DNA of 5,012 bases, from NCBI GenBank assembly GCA_028678445.1, contig JAJRDJ010000194.1:1-5012 (forward strand), read 5' to 3'. The notes beneath the pieces are model-generated. The model saw nothing but the letters and a program-made list of their open reading frames with translations. It made no database searches and was not told the origin of the DNA. The position numbers and the translations under genes are program-made. Positions 1-5,012 of this stretch are shown here, piece by piece (position 1 is the first letter of the stretch; the number at the start of each line of letters is the position of its first letter). Source of the DNA: Methylococcaceae bacterium (GTDB lineage: Bacteria; Pseudomonadota; Gammaproteobacteria; Methylococcales; Methylococcaceae).

Positions 1-279
1 ATAGAATCGCTGTCGGCAGCCCCCGCGGCGGCGGCTGAGCCCGTCACGGCCAGCGCGACGCCACCCGCGCCAGCGCCGAGACCGGAATCGGCCAGGGTTG
101 CTCAGGCCAGCACGCCGGCTGCGACGGTTCCTACCCCGCCGGAGCCGAAGACCAAACCCACGGCGAAACCACCAGCGCCTGCCGCAAAAACCGAGGAAAA
201 GCCCTTATCCGGCTGGAAGAAAATGACCTCTAGCATGCGCAAGTTCAAGGACCTCGTCGACAAACCCTCCAAGGACTGA
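1..279 (+). CDS. C-terminal part of an unidentified Ala/Pro-rich protein (5' end outside window)
   Basis: Frame 1 is open from the first base to a TGA at 277-279, giving 92 residues of a gene that begins upstream of the window. The first 60 or so residues are almost entirely Ala, Pro, Thr, Glu and Lys, with repeated PAP, PPEP and KPP patterns. This is typical of a flexible, disordered linker. The last 25 or so residues change to a basic, possibly helical tail (GWKKMTSSMRKFKDLVDKP). No transmembrane segment, signal peptide or known catalytic motif is visible in this part. Codon use is GC-rich and consistent with a genuine gene. I do not recognise the family. The recognisable domain, if there is one, must lie upstream. 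A GC-rich hairpin 60 bases after the stop suggests the transcript ends here. Confidence 0.7.
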   Translation: MESLSAAPAAAAEPVTASATPPAPAPRPESARVAQASTPAATVPTPPEPKTKPTAKPPAPAAKTEEKPLSGWKKMTSSMRKFKDLVDKPSKD

Positions 280-339
280 ACCATCCGCAAGGGTCTGATG
301 CCGGGACTCTCGGCACTGGCCCATCACCGCACCGCACTA

Positions 340-362
340 CCCGCCGCCTAATACGCGGCGGG
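340..362 (+). terminator. GC-rich hairpin, possible transcription terminator of the upstream gene
   Basis: A perfect 8-bp stem, CCCGCCGC (340-347) and GCGGCGGG (355-362), encloses a 7-base loop, CTAATAC. It lies 60 bases downstream of the stop at 277-279. The sequence after the stem (CATCTCCTTCCCC) is pyrimidine-rich but lacks a real T-run, so this is a weak or Rho-assisted terminator at best. The stem itself is seen directly; the terminator role is inferred from its position. Confidence 0.45.
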
Positions 363-725
363 CATCTCCTTCCCCACTTCTACATCAACAGTGGCCCAGA
401 TGGTGGCGCAGCACAAGAACTGATCGGCACAACGGCGATCTGAAGGAGCCAGAACACTCTGGCCCAATGATGACCGATATCAAATCAAGCTCCCAAATCC
501 GTGTTGAAACGCCGACCCGAGTCTTGGGGCGTGACTTCAACAATTTGGAACCGTTGAGATGGAAATTGCCTCTCCGTTGGGTTCGGAATTGACCAAGATG
601 TCATGATTCAAGCGATTTTGCGAAGACCCCGAGCCGTGTGGCTGCGTTCTCCCGGCGTTTCGGGGAAGGTTCTTCCCACCGCTTACAGAAGCAGTGCTGT
701 TGGAGGCTCGGAATCCCCGGGTCGC
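363..725. other. Intergenic stretch without a recognisable gene
   Basis: No reading frame here looks coding and no RNA gene or recognisable repeat is seen. A short 6-bp hairpin, GCCAGA/TCTGGC (448-463), is the only local structure. The right-hand part (about 600-725) lies just beyond the last recognisable transposase codons. It may be the 3' flank of that dead element, but I could not find a matching terminal inverted repeat to fix the boundary. Confidence 0.5.
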
Positions 726-1658
726 TCAGCATGGCGAGCAACCTGCGGTCAGCCAATCGTCCTGGACGGCGGCGAAGACCGCGAATATTGATCCGGTGCG
801 GCCGAAATCGAGCCACGGCTGTCGGGCCTTACGAATGAACTGGGCGGCCCGATACATGAGTTCCTGCAAGACGGTATTGAGCCTTCGGCGTTTGGCCGGA
901 TGGCGCGCCGGGGCCCACTCGCCGGTGCGGGCCGAGTGGGTCGATCAGGCGCAGGCTTTCTGACCCAGCATGCCCAGGTGCAGGATGAGATCGTTGCCGT
1001 CGAATTTGCCGGATGGCAACCGTTCCAGGTCGAGGTCGGTCTTGATCTCCGAGTGGAATTGCTCATCCGTGCCGTGCCGTTGGTAATGGCGGATGACCTG
1101 TACCGGTGCGTCGTTGAGGCTGGTTCACTCGTCTTCCAGGGTATAGTCGCCAACAGCAGGTGCTCACCGTGCATATCGATCGTCCGCTCGGTGAGTCGGA
1201 CCATGCGGCCGAAGTCGCGCTGCCACGCAACAGTCTTCGTTGCCCAGATAGGCGGACATCGGCGTGTGGCCATCCACGCCCTGATAGGTACGGCCGACAC
1301 ATGCCTTCTGCGTGCGACGGTTATTCATCACGAAGGTGTCAAAATCCAGAGTGACAAACCCCTCATCGGCCGTGATCGGCACCACGCTCCAGGGGTCCGT
1401 ATACTCGCGGATCACCGGCGCGTGCACTCCCAACTGCTGGCGCTGCCAGACACCGCCCGGCATCTTCCCGATGACCAGCGCCCCCCGAAAATACCTATCG
1501 GGCCGCACCCCTTCGATGGCCTCAAAGTCGCTCTTGCCCAAGGACAACAGACCCAGATAACTGTTCATGATATCGGACATCTTGATCTTGTCCGCTGATA
1601 TGCACGGTGATACACTTTGCAACGAAAGCTCTGGAATATGGTTAATAATATCAATGAG
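726..1658 (-). pseudogene. Degenerate IS1380-type DDE transposase
   Basis: The minus strand encodes recognisable pieces of a DDE transposase of the IS1380 group, which normally cuts and reinserts its own element. The N-terminal part (from about 1658 down to about 1230) contains SYLGLLSLGKSDFEAIE, then LDFDTFVMNN with the first catalytic Asp, then VGRTYQGVDGHTPMSAYLG. A short piece at about 1200-1150 (LTERTIDMHGEHLLL) lies in another frame. From about 1150 down, the original frame resumes with GTDEQFHSEIKTDLDLERLP, which carries the catalytic Glu, then SGKFDGNDLILHLGML, and finally RHPAKRRRLNTVLQELMYRA and WLDFGRTGSIFAVFAAVQ.

Lesions: TGA at 1127-1125, where family members have Trp; TGA at 947-945; and loss of the central 100-plus residues that carry the second catalytic Asp (junction near 1215-1235). 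About 310 codons remain against roughly 430-480 usual for the family as I recall it. Weak in-family similarity may continue to about 1735. It cannot make active transposase. The family name comes from recalled motifs, not a search. Confidence 0.82.
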
Positions 1659-1670
1659 TTATTATCTTGC

Positions 1671-1717
1671 TGAGCACTTTTAGACAGTGCTCATTGGTTC
1701 AAATCCAATGCGATCCA
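1671..1717 (+). other. tRNA 3'-half-like stem-loops (possible tRNA fragment or attachment-site relic)
   Basis: Two adjacent hairpins look like the anticodon and T arms of a tRNA. The first has a perfect stem, TGAGCACT (1671-1678) and AGTGCTCA (1686-1693), around a 7-base loop, TTTAGAC, with T in the position-33 slot and a would-be UAG anticodon. The second has stem ATTGG (1693-1697) and CCAAT (1705-1709) around TTCAAAT, which fits the T-loop consensus TTCRANY with the G53-C61 pair. It is followed by GCGATCC and A, as an acceptor strand and discriminator base would be.

Against a whole tRNA: only about 2 bases separate the arms instead of 4-5, no D arm is seen, and no matching 5' acceptor strand (GGATCGC) lies upstream. 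It also overlaps a stretch that may be decayed transposase N-terminus. It could be a tRNA 3'-half left by integrase activity, or coincidence. Confidence 0.3.
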
Positions 1718-1728
1718 CAATTTGAATT

Positions 1729-1857
1729 TTTCACACTGGACGGTTATTGATCCGGCCAAAAAATGCATGACATGACATGACATCACATCTCTTTTAAAAC
1801 AATGGCTCGCGGTGGAATCGGAGGGATGCATTTAAGGGCCGGATCAATAGTGTGAAA
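1729..1857. repeat. 129-bp imperfect palindrome, MITE-like or two abutted transposon ends
   Basis: The outer arms are TTTCACACT (1729-1737) and its complement AGTGTGAAA (1849-1857). The inner arms are TATTGATCCGGCC (1745-1757) and its exact complement GGCCGGATCAATA (1837-1849). With three mismatches the pairing continues inward to ATGCAT on both sides (1763-1768 and 1826-1831). The left arm carries 8 extra bases (GGACGGTT, 1738-1745, register ambiguous by one base) between outer and inner blocks. About 57 bases separate the arms.

It lies between the IS1380-type remnant on the left and the IS3-type remnant on the right. The size and long terminal inverted repeats suit a non-autonomous miniature element, or the end of the left-hand transposon facing another copy of that end. 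It has no coding potential and the parent element is unknown. Confidence 0.6.
1767..1786 (+). repeat. Short tandem pentamer repeat (ATGAC x3 plus ATCAC)
   Basis: Three perfect ATGAC units (1767-1781) are followed by a one-mismatch unit, ATCAC (1782-1786), inside the loop side of the 129-bp palindrome. It lies outside any gene, so changes in copy number would have no coding effect. It may be a slippage product; no function is visible. Confidence 0.6.
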
Positions 1858-1886
1858 TGCCAAACGAAACCGCCTAGCCCACGACT

Positions 1887-2182
1887 CTAATTTACAGCTT
1901 CAATTGGGGGGTAGCGTTTTGAGCGCAACTATCGCTTCATTGTACTGAACTGGGGTAGTTCAAAATGAGGCCCTGTTTCGGGTGGCGACTATCCTGAGAG
2001 CAGGAGCTGATTCACCAATCGGATCGAGACGGCCAGTTCTCATCTAAGAACTTCAGTAACTGTTACAGCAGTCTGGCATGCGTCCTATCATGCGCCAATA
2101 TTGTGATTTATGGTGTGTCACGGCCATGGAAATCGGCTACTTTTTCTTGAAGACCGAGTTCATCAACCACCGCTATGCGTAG
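1887..2182 (+). pseudogene. Degenerate IS3-family transposase OrfB (integrase core) fragment
   Basis: Pieces of an IS3-type DDE integrase can be read in order on the plus strand. At 2007-2060 the frame gives LIHQSDRDGQFSSKNFSN, matching the family's HSDRGSQ(Y/F)TS block with the second catalytic Asp. A one-base shift at about 2060 leads to LLQQSGMRPIMRQ (2060-2098), matching SGM(R)PSMSR. The same frame continues to AMEIGYFFLKTEFINHRYA (2123-2179), matching the (A/M)ESFF..LKTE block with the catalytic Glu, then a TAG at 2180-2182. Spacing from the Asp to the Glu is close to the family's 35 residues.

Upstream, IYS (1890-1898) and VVQNEALFRVA (in another frame, about 1957-1989) fit weakly to the preceding DLYSR and DAL.MA.W segments, with a TGA at 1995-1997 between. 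The N-terminal half with the first Asp and the final YN..R.HS block are missing. It cannot be functional. The three aligned blocks make the family assignment fairly safe; the left boundary is approximate. Confidence 0.65.
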
Positions 2183-2203
2183 CAGATAGATTTAGATCTG
2201 TTG
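2180..2203 (+). promoter_or_regulatory. mutS translation start region: in-frame stop, TTG start, no clear Shine-Dalgarno
   Basis: A TAG at 2180-2182 closes the mutS frame upstream, so translation must begin after it. The only usual start codon before the conserved HTPLMQQ motif is TTG at 2201-2203; CTG at 2198-2200 is a less common alternative. The stretch between (AGCAGATAGATTTAGATCTG) has only poor purine-rich matches to a Shine-Dalgarno site. It lies directly beside the end of the IS3 remnant. No convincing -35/-10 pair was found nearby. Confidence 0.45.
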
Positions 2204-4777
2204 GACTCCATAAAACCCAAGCAAGCTCCCCCACACACGCCCCTGATGCAGCAGTACCTGCGCATCAAGGCGGAGCATCCGGAACGCCTGGTGTTTTTCC
2301 GGATGGGCGATTTTTACGAGCTGTTCTTCGATGATGCTCGCAAGGCGGCGCAGTTGCTGGATATCACCCTTACGTCGCGCGGGGAGTCGGCGGGGGAACG
2401 TATTCCGATGGCGGGGCTGCCTTACCATGCGGCAGAGGGCTATCTAGCACGGCTGGTGAAGCTGGGCGAGTCCGTCGCCATTTGCGAGCAGATCGGCGAT
2501 CCGGCGACGTCCAAGGGGCTGGTTGAGCGGCGGGTAGTGCGTATCGTGACTCCGGGAACGGTCACCGAGGAGGCCCTGCTGGATGAACGCCGCGACAACC
2601 TGCTGGTCGCTGTCGCTCCCGTGGGCGGCGCATTGGGTCTTGCGGCGCTCGATCTCGCGGGTGGCCGTTTCACGGTACAGCAGCTCGATGGCATCGAGCC
2701 TCTGCTTGGCGAGCTGGAGCGGCTCAATCCCGCCGAACTCCTGGTCAGCGAGGACTGGCCCCTGCCGGCCGCCATGGGTTCTCGGCGCGGCATCAGCCGC
2801 CGTCCGGCCTGGCATTTCGAGCCGGAGAGTGCTCGGCATTTGCTGCTGCGCCAGTTTGGCGTGCACGATCTGGTGGCATACGGTTGCGATCACCTGCCCG
2901 CTGCTATCGCCGCTGCCGGGGGCTTGCTGCAGTATGTTCGCGACACCCAGCAATCCGTGTTGCCGCAAGTGCAGGGTATCCGCCTGGAGCGGCTCGAGGA
3001 GGTCATCGTCCTGGATGCTGCCAGCCGCCGCAATCTGGAGCTGGATTATCACTCCTCGGGCCGGGTCGAATTCACTCTATTCGGCGTGTTGGACCGGACC
3101 GTTACGACAATGGGCGGGCGGCTATTACGGCGCTGGGTGCACCGCCCGCTGCGCGATCATGGTGAACTGCAGGGCCGTTACGATGCCATCGCCTTGTTGC
3201 GGGAGGAGGGCTCGTTTCTGGCCTTGCGTGATAACCTGCGGGCGGTCGGCGATATCGAACGCATCGTTTCGCGCATCGCGCTGAGTACCGCCCGGCCGCG
3301 TGACCTGACGACGCTGCGCTTGGCCCTCACCAGCCTGCCTGATTTGCATGAGTTGCTGGCGGAGCTGGATACACCATTGTTGCAGGGCATAAGCGCAAGC
3401 ATTCAGCCACGGCACAATTTGGCCGATCTGTTGAGGCGGGCCATCGTCGACAATCCGCCCATGCTGATTCGCGATGGCGGTGTGATTGCCGAGGGGTATA
3501 ACGCCGAACTCGATGAGCTGCGGCAGTTGAGCCATGATCACGAGCAGTTTCTGCTCGATCTGGAGCAGCGTGAGCGCGAGCGTTCCGGGCTTGCCAACCT
3601 CAAGGTCGGTTACAACCGGGTGCAGGGTTTTTATCTGGAGCTGTCCCGGGCCCAAGCCGACAAGGTACCCGCCGAGTATGTCCGGCGTCAGACGCTTAAG
3701 GGCGTGGAGCGCTATATTACCCCGGAGCTGAAAAGCTTCGAGAATAAGGTGCTGGGTGCGCGTGAACGATCTCTGGCCTTCGAAAAGGCGCTATATGAGG
3801 AGTTGCTCGGCCAGTTGGGCAGCCATCTGGAGATCCTGCAGCAGCTGGCTCTTGGCCTCGCGGAGCTGGACGTGCTGGCAAACCTGGCCGAACGGGCCGA
3901 AATGCTGGGTTTTAGTCGACCCGAAGTGTGCGACGAGCCCGGAATTCAGATCATCGGCGGTCGGCATCCGGTGGTCGAAAGTGTACTGGATACGCCCTTC
4001 GTCCCGAACGATCTCGAACTCTCTCCCGAACGCCGCATGCTCATCATCACCGGCCCTAATATGGGCGGTAAATCGACCTATATGCGCCAGACGGCCGTCA
4101 TCGTGCTGATGGCGCATATCGGCTGTTTTGTCCCGGCGGAGCGGGCGGTGTTCGGACCGATTGACCGTATCTTCACGCGTATTGGCGCGTCGGACGACCT
4201 CGCCGGCGGCCGGTCGACCTTCATGGTGGAGATGACCGAGACCGCGCACATCCTGCACCACGCCACGCCGATCAGTCTGGTGCTGATGGATGAAATCGGG
4301 CGTGGCACTAGTACCTTCGATGGCCTGTCGCTGGCCTTTGCGGCAGCGGAGCATCTGGCGCGGGAGATCAGGGCCTACACTCTGTTCGCGACCCATTATT
4401 TCGAGCTAATCACTCTTCCGGAGGAATGCCCGGCCGTCGCCAACGTGCATCTGGAGGCGGTGGAGCACAAGGATGGCGTGATTTTCATGCATGCCGTGAA
4501 GGATGGCCCGGCCAATCAAAGCTATGGCCTGCAGGTGGCGGCGCTGGCGGGGGTTCCGGCAAGAGTTGTAAGGCGGGCTCGGGAGAAGCTGGTGATGCTG
4601 GAGCGCCAGGCGCACCGGGATAGCGCGGGCCGCGCGGAGATACGGCAACTGGATTTGTTCGAACTGCCGACACCGAGTCCCGCGCTGGAGGTGCTAAAGA
4701 CCCTCAACCCGGAAGAGATCACCCCCCGCGCGGCGCTGGATCTGCTCTTCAGACTCAAAGCATTGCAGGACGGGTGA
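2201..4777 (+). CDS. mutS: DNA mismatch repair protein MutS
   Basis: This is an intact 858-residue MutS, close to the 853 of E. coli. It is the cytoplasmic ATPase that finds base mismatches and small loops after replication and recruits MutL. Domain I (about residues 10-125) carries the mismatch-contacting Phe-X-Glu as F38-Y39-E40 in RMGDFYELF. The connector, lever and clamp domains follow (about 130-570). The ATPase domain has Walker A TGPNMGGKST (617-626), the DDLAGGRSTFMVEM loop (from D665, with S672), Walker B LVLMDEIGRGTS (D697, E698) and the FATHYFEL His at 732. Near the C-terminus QLDLF (816-820) fits the beta-clamp-binding consensus. The last 25 or so residues (NPEEITPRAALDLLFRLKAL) match the tetramerisation tail.

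The start is the TTG at 2201: an in-frame TAG lies 18 bases upstream, and this start puts HTPLMQQ at residues 12-18, a normal distance. No key residue is missing, so activity is expected. Its 5' flank is IS3 debris and it converges on a dsbC-like gene, so it appears to be transcribed alone. Confidence 0.98.
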   Translation: MDSIKPKQAPPHTPLMQQYLRIKAEHPERLVFFRMGDFYELFFDDARKAAQLLDITLTSRGESAGERIPMAGLPYHAAEGYLARLVKLGESVAICEQIGDPATSKGLVERRVVRIVTPGTVTEEALLDERRDNLLVAVAPVGGALGLAALDLAGGRFTVQQLDGIEPLLGELERLNPAELLVSEDWPLPAAMGSRRGISRRPAWHFEPESARHLLLRQFGVHDLVAYGCDHLPAAIAAAGGLLQYVRDTQQSVLPQVQGIRLERLEEVIVLDAASRRNLELDYHSSGRVEFTLFGVLDRTVTTMGGRLLRRWVHRPLRDHGELQGRYDAIALLREEGSFLALRDNLRAVGDIERIVSRIALSTARPRDLTTLRLALTSLPDLHELLAELDTPLLQGISASIQPRHNLADLLRRAIVDNPPMLIRDGGVIAEGYNAELDELRQLSHDHEQFLLDLEQRERERSGLANLKVGYNRVQGFYLELSRAQADKVPAEYVRRQTLKGVERYITPELKSFENKVLGARERSLAFEKALYEELLGQLGSHLEILQQLALGLAELDVLANLAERAEMLGFSRPEVCDEPGIQIIGGRHPVVESVLDTPFVPNDLELSPERRMLIITGPNMGGKSTYMRQTAVIVLMAHIGCFVPAERAVFGPIDRIFTRIGASDDLAGGRSTFMVEMTETAHILHHATPISLVLMDEIGRGTSTFDGLSLAFAAAEHLAREIRAYTLFATHYFELITLPEECPAVANVHLEAVEHKDGVIFMHAVKDGPANQSYGLQVAALAGVPARVVRRAREKLVMLERQAHRDSAGRAEIRQLDLFELPTPSPALEVLKTLNPEEITPRAALDLLFRLKALQDG

Positions 4778-4839
4778 ACCCCCCTCTGCTTGCCGTTACT
4801 GCCCCGGCAGGAAACCGGAACACGCCAAATAGCCAGCCC

Positions 4840-5012
4840 CTACTTCGTCACCGGATCGCTGACCGGTTCGACCGGATCGGTGGGTTTTTCGTCCATGACT
4901 TTCGTCAACTGGGCGGCCGGCACATAGCCAGGCAGGATGGCGCCCTTCTCGGTCACGATCATCGGCGTACCGTTGGTACCCATGGCGGTGGCCAATGCCA
5001 TGTGCTCGTCGA
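4840..5012 (-). CDS. dsbC: Thiol:disulfide interchange protein, DsbC/DsbG type, C-terminal part (5' end outside window)
   Basis: The minus strand encodes the last 56 residues of a DsbC-like periplasmic disulfide isomerase, which reshuffles wrong disulfide bonds in exported proteins. GTNGTPMIVTEKGAILPGY (fragment residues 11-29) matches the end of the thioredoxin fold in DsbC, including the Thr-cisPro pair (T15-P16) that faces the active site. PAAQLTKVMDE then matches the final helix. The CXXC motif, dimerisation domain and signal peptide lie beyond 5012 and cannot be seen.

After the usual end there is a 15-residue acidic, Pro/Val-rich tail with repeated DPV/EPV units. The stop is TAG at 4842-4840, facing the mutS stop across 62 bases. 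DsbC rather than DsbG is a judgement from the closing motif; a related DsbC-like thioredoxin is possible. Confidence 0.85.
   Translation of the reverse strand, partial: DEHMALATAMGTNGTPMIVTEKGAILPGYVPAAQLTKVMDEKPTDPVEPVSDPVTK
4849..4889 (+). terminator. Possible mutS terminator inside the 3' end of the dsbC-like gene
   Basis: On the plus strand CACCGGATC (4849-4857) can pair with GATCGGTG (4875-4882) with one bulged base. An inner CCGGT/ACCGG hairpin (4863-4867 and 4871-4875) is partly competing. The outer stem is followed by GG and a run of five T (4885-4889). It lies 70-110 bases after the mutS stop, within the opposing coding sequence. Hairpin plus T-run suggests an intrinsic terminator, but the stem is imperfect and the sequence is constrained by coding repeats, so this is tentative. 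Confidence 0.28.

Noticed and set aside
448..463. GCCAGA/TCTGGC small hairpin as an operator or terminator
   Set aside because: A 6-bp stem in isolation, with no T-run and no nearby gene, is within what chance gives.
749..1300. Open minus-strand frame of 183 codons
   Set aside because: Only a short stretch (LTERTIDMHGEHLLL) matches the transposase. The rest is the wrong frame of the same pseudogene.
900..1598. Open plus-strand frame of 232 codons
   Set aside because: It lies antisense to clearly recognisable transposase blocks on the minus strand, and its translation shows no family motif. It is a shadow of GC-rich coding DNA.
1767..1789. Tandem ATGAC units as a CRISPR or iteron array
   Set aside because: The units are 5 bases long with no spacers, too short for either; they look like simple slippage.
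2100..2200. Promoter for mutS (TTGTGA at 2101 or TTGAAG at 2147 as -35)
   Set aside because: No -10-like hexamer sits at an acceptable spacing from either, and both are part of transposase coding debris.
2110..2334. Plus-strand frame of 74 codons overlapping the mutS start
   Set aside because: It runs out of frame across the IS3 remnant and the mutS start and has no recognisable motif.
2444..3052. Open minus-strand frame of 202 codons, with similar ones at 3125-3655 and 3791-4396
   Set aside because: These are antisense to intact, highly conserved mutS, with low-complexity composition and no family motif.
4791..4810. TGCCG/CGGCA hairpin (also readable as CTGCC/GGCAG) between mutS and the dsbC-like gene as a terminator
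   Set aside because: The stem is only 5 bp and no T-run follows on either strand, so it was not listed as a feature.
1..5012. A new defence or other multi-gene system
   Set aside because: The window holds one complete gene (mutS), two gene fragments and decayed transposons. No cluster of unknown intact genes is present.

Overview
The window looks like chromosomal DNA of a GC-rich proteobacterium, most likely a gammaproteobacterium. The MutS and the DsbC-like fragment both read closest to gammaproteobacterial family members as I remember them. No similarity search was run, so the genus is left open.

Layout: (1) 1-279 is the 3' end of an unidentified plus-strand gene with an Ala/Pro-rich tail, followed by a GC-rich hairpin at 340-362. 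(2) About 363-725 holds no gene I recognise. (3) About 726-1658 is a dead minus-strand transposase of the IS1380 type, with two in-frame stops, a small frameshifted stretch and a large internal deletion. (4) About 1660-1860 is AT-richer than its surroundings. It contains a tRNA 3'-half-like pair of stem-loops (1671-1717) and a 129-bp imperfect palindrome (1729-1857) that resembles a MITE or a pair of abutted transposon ends, with a short pentamer repeat inside. (5) About 1887-2182 is a plus-strand IS3-family integrase (OrfB) remnant, broken by stops and a frameshift. (6) 2201-4777 is an intact mutS with a TTG start. (7) 4840-5012 is the 3' end of a convergent dsbC-like gene on the minus strand.

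The two outer gene fragments and mutS are ordinary chromosomal genes; about 1.5 kb of decayed mobile-element DNA separates the first gene from mutS. The IS3 remnant stops 18 bases before the mutS start, in the mutS reading frame. The original upstream region of mutS has therefore probably been replaced, and the unusual TTG start with no good ribosome binding site may be a consequence.

I see no CRISPR array, complete RNA gene, complete mobile element or new multi-gene system. The points worth a second look are the mutS/IS junction, the palindrome and the tRNA-like fragment.
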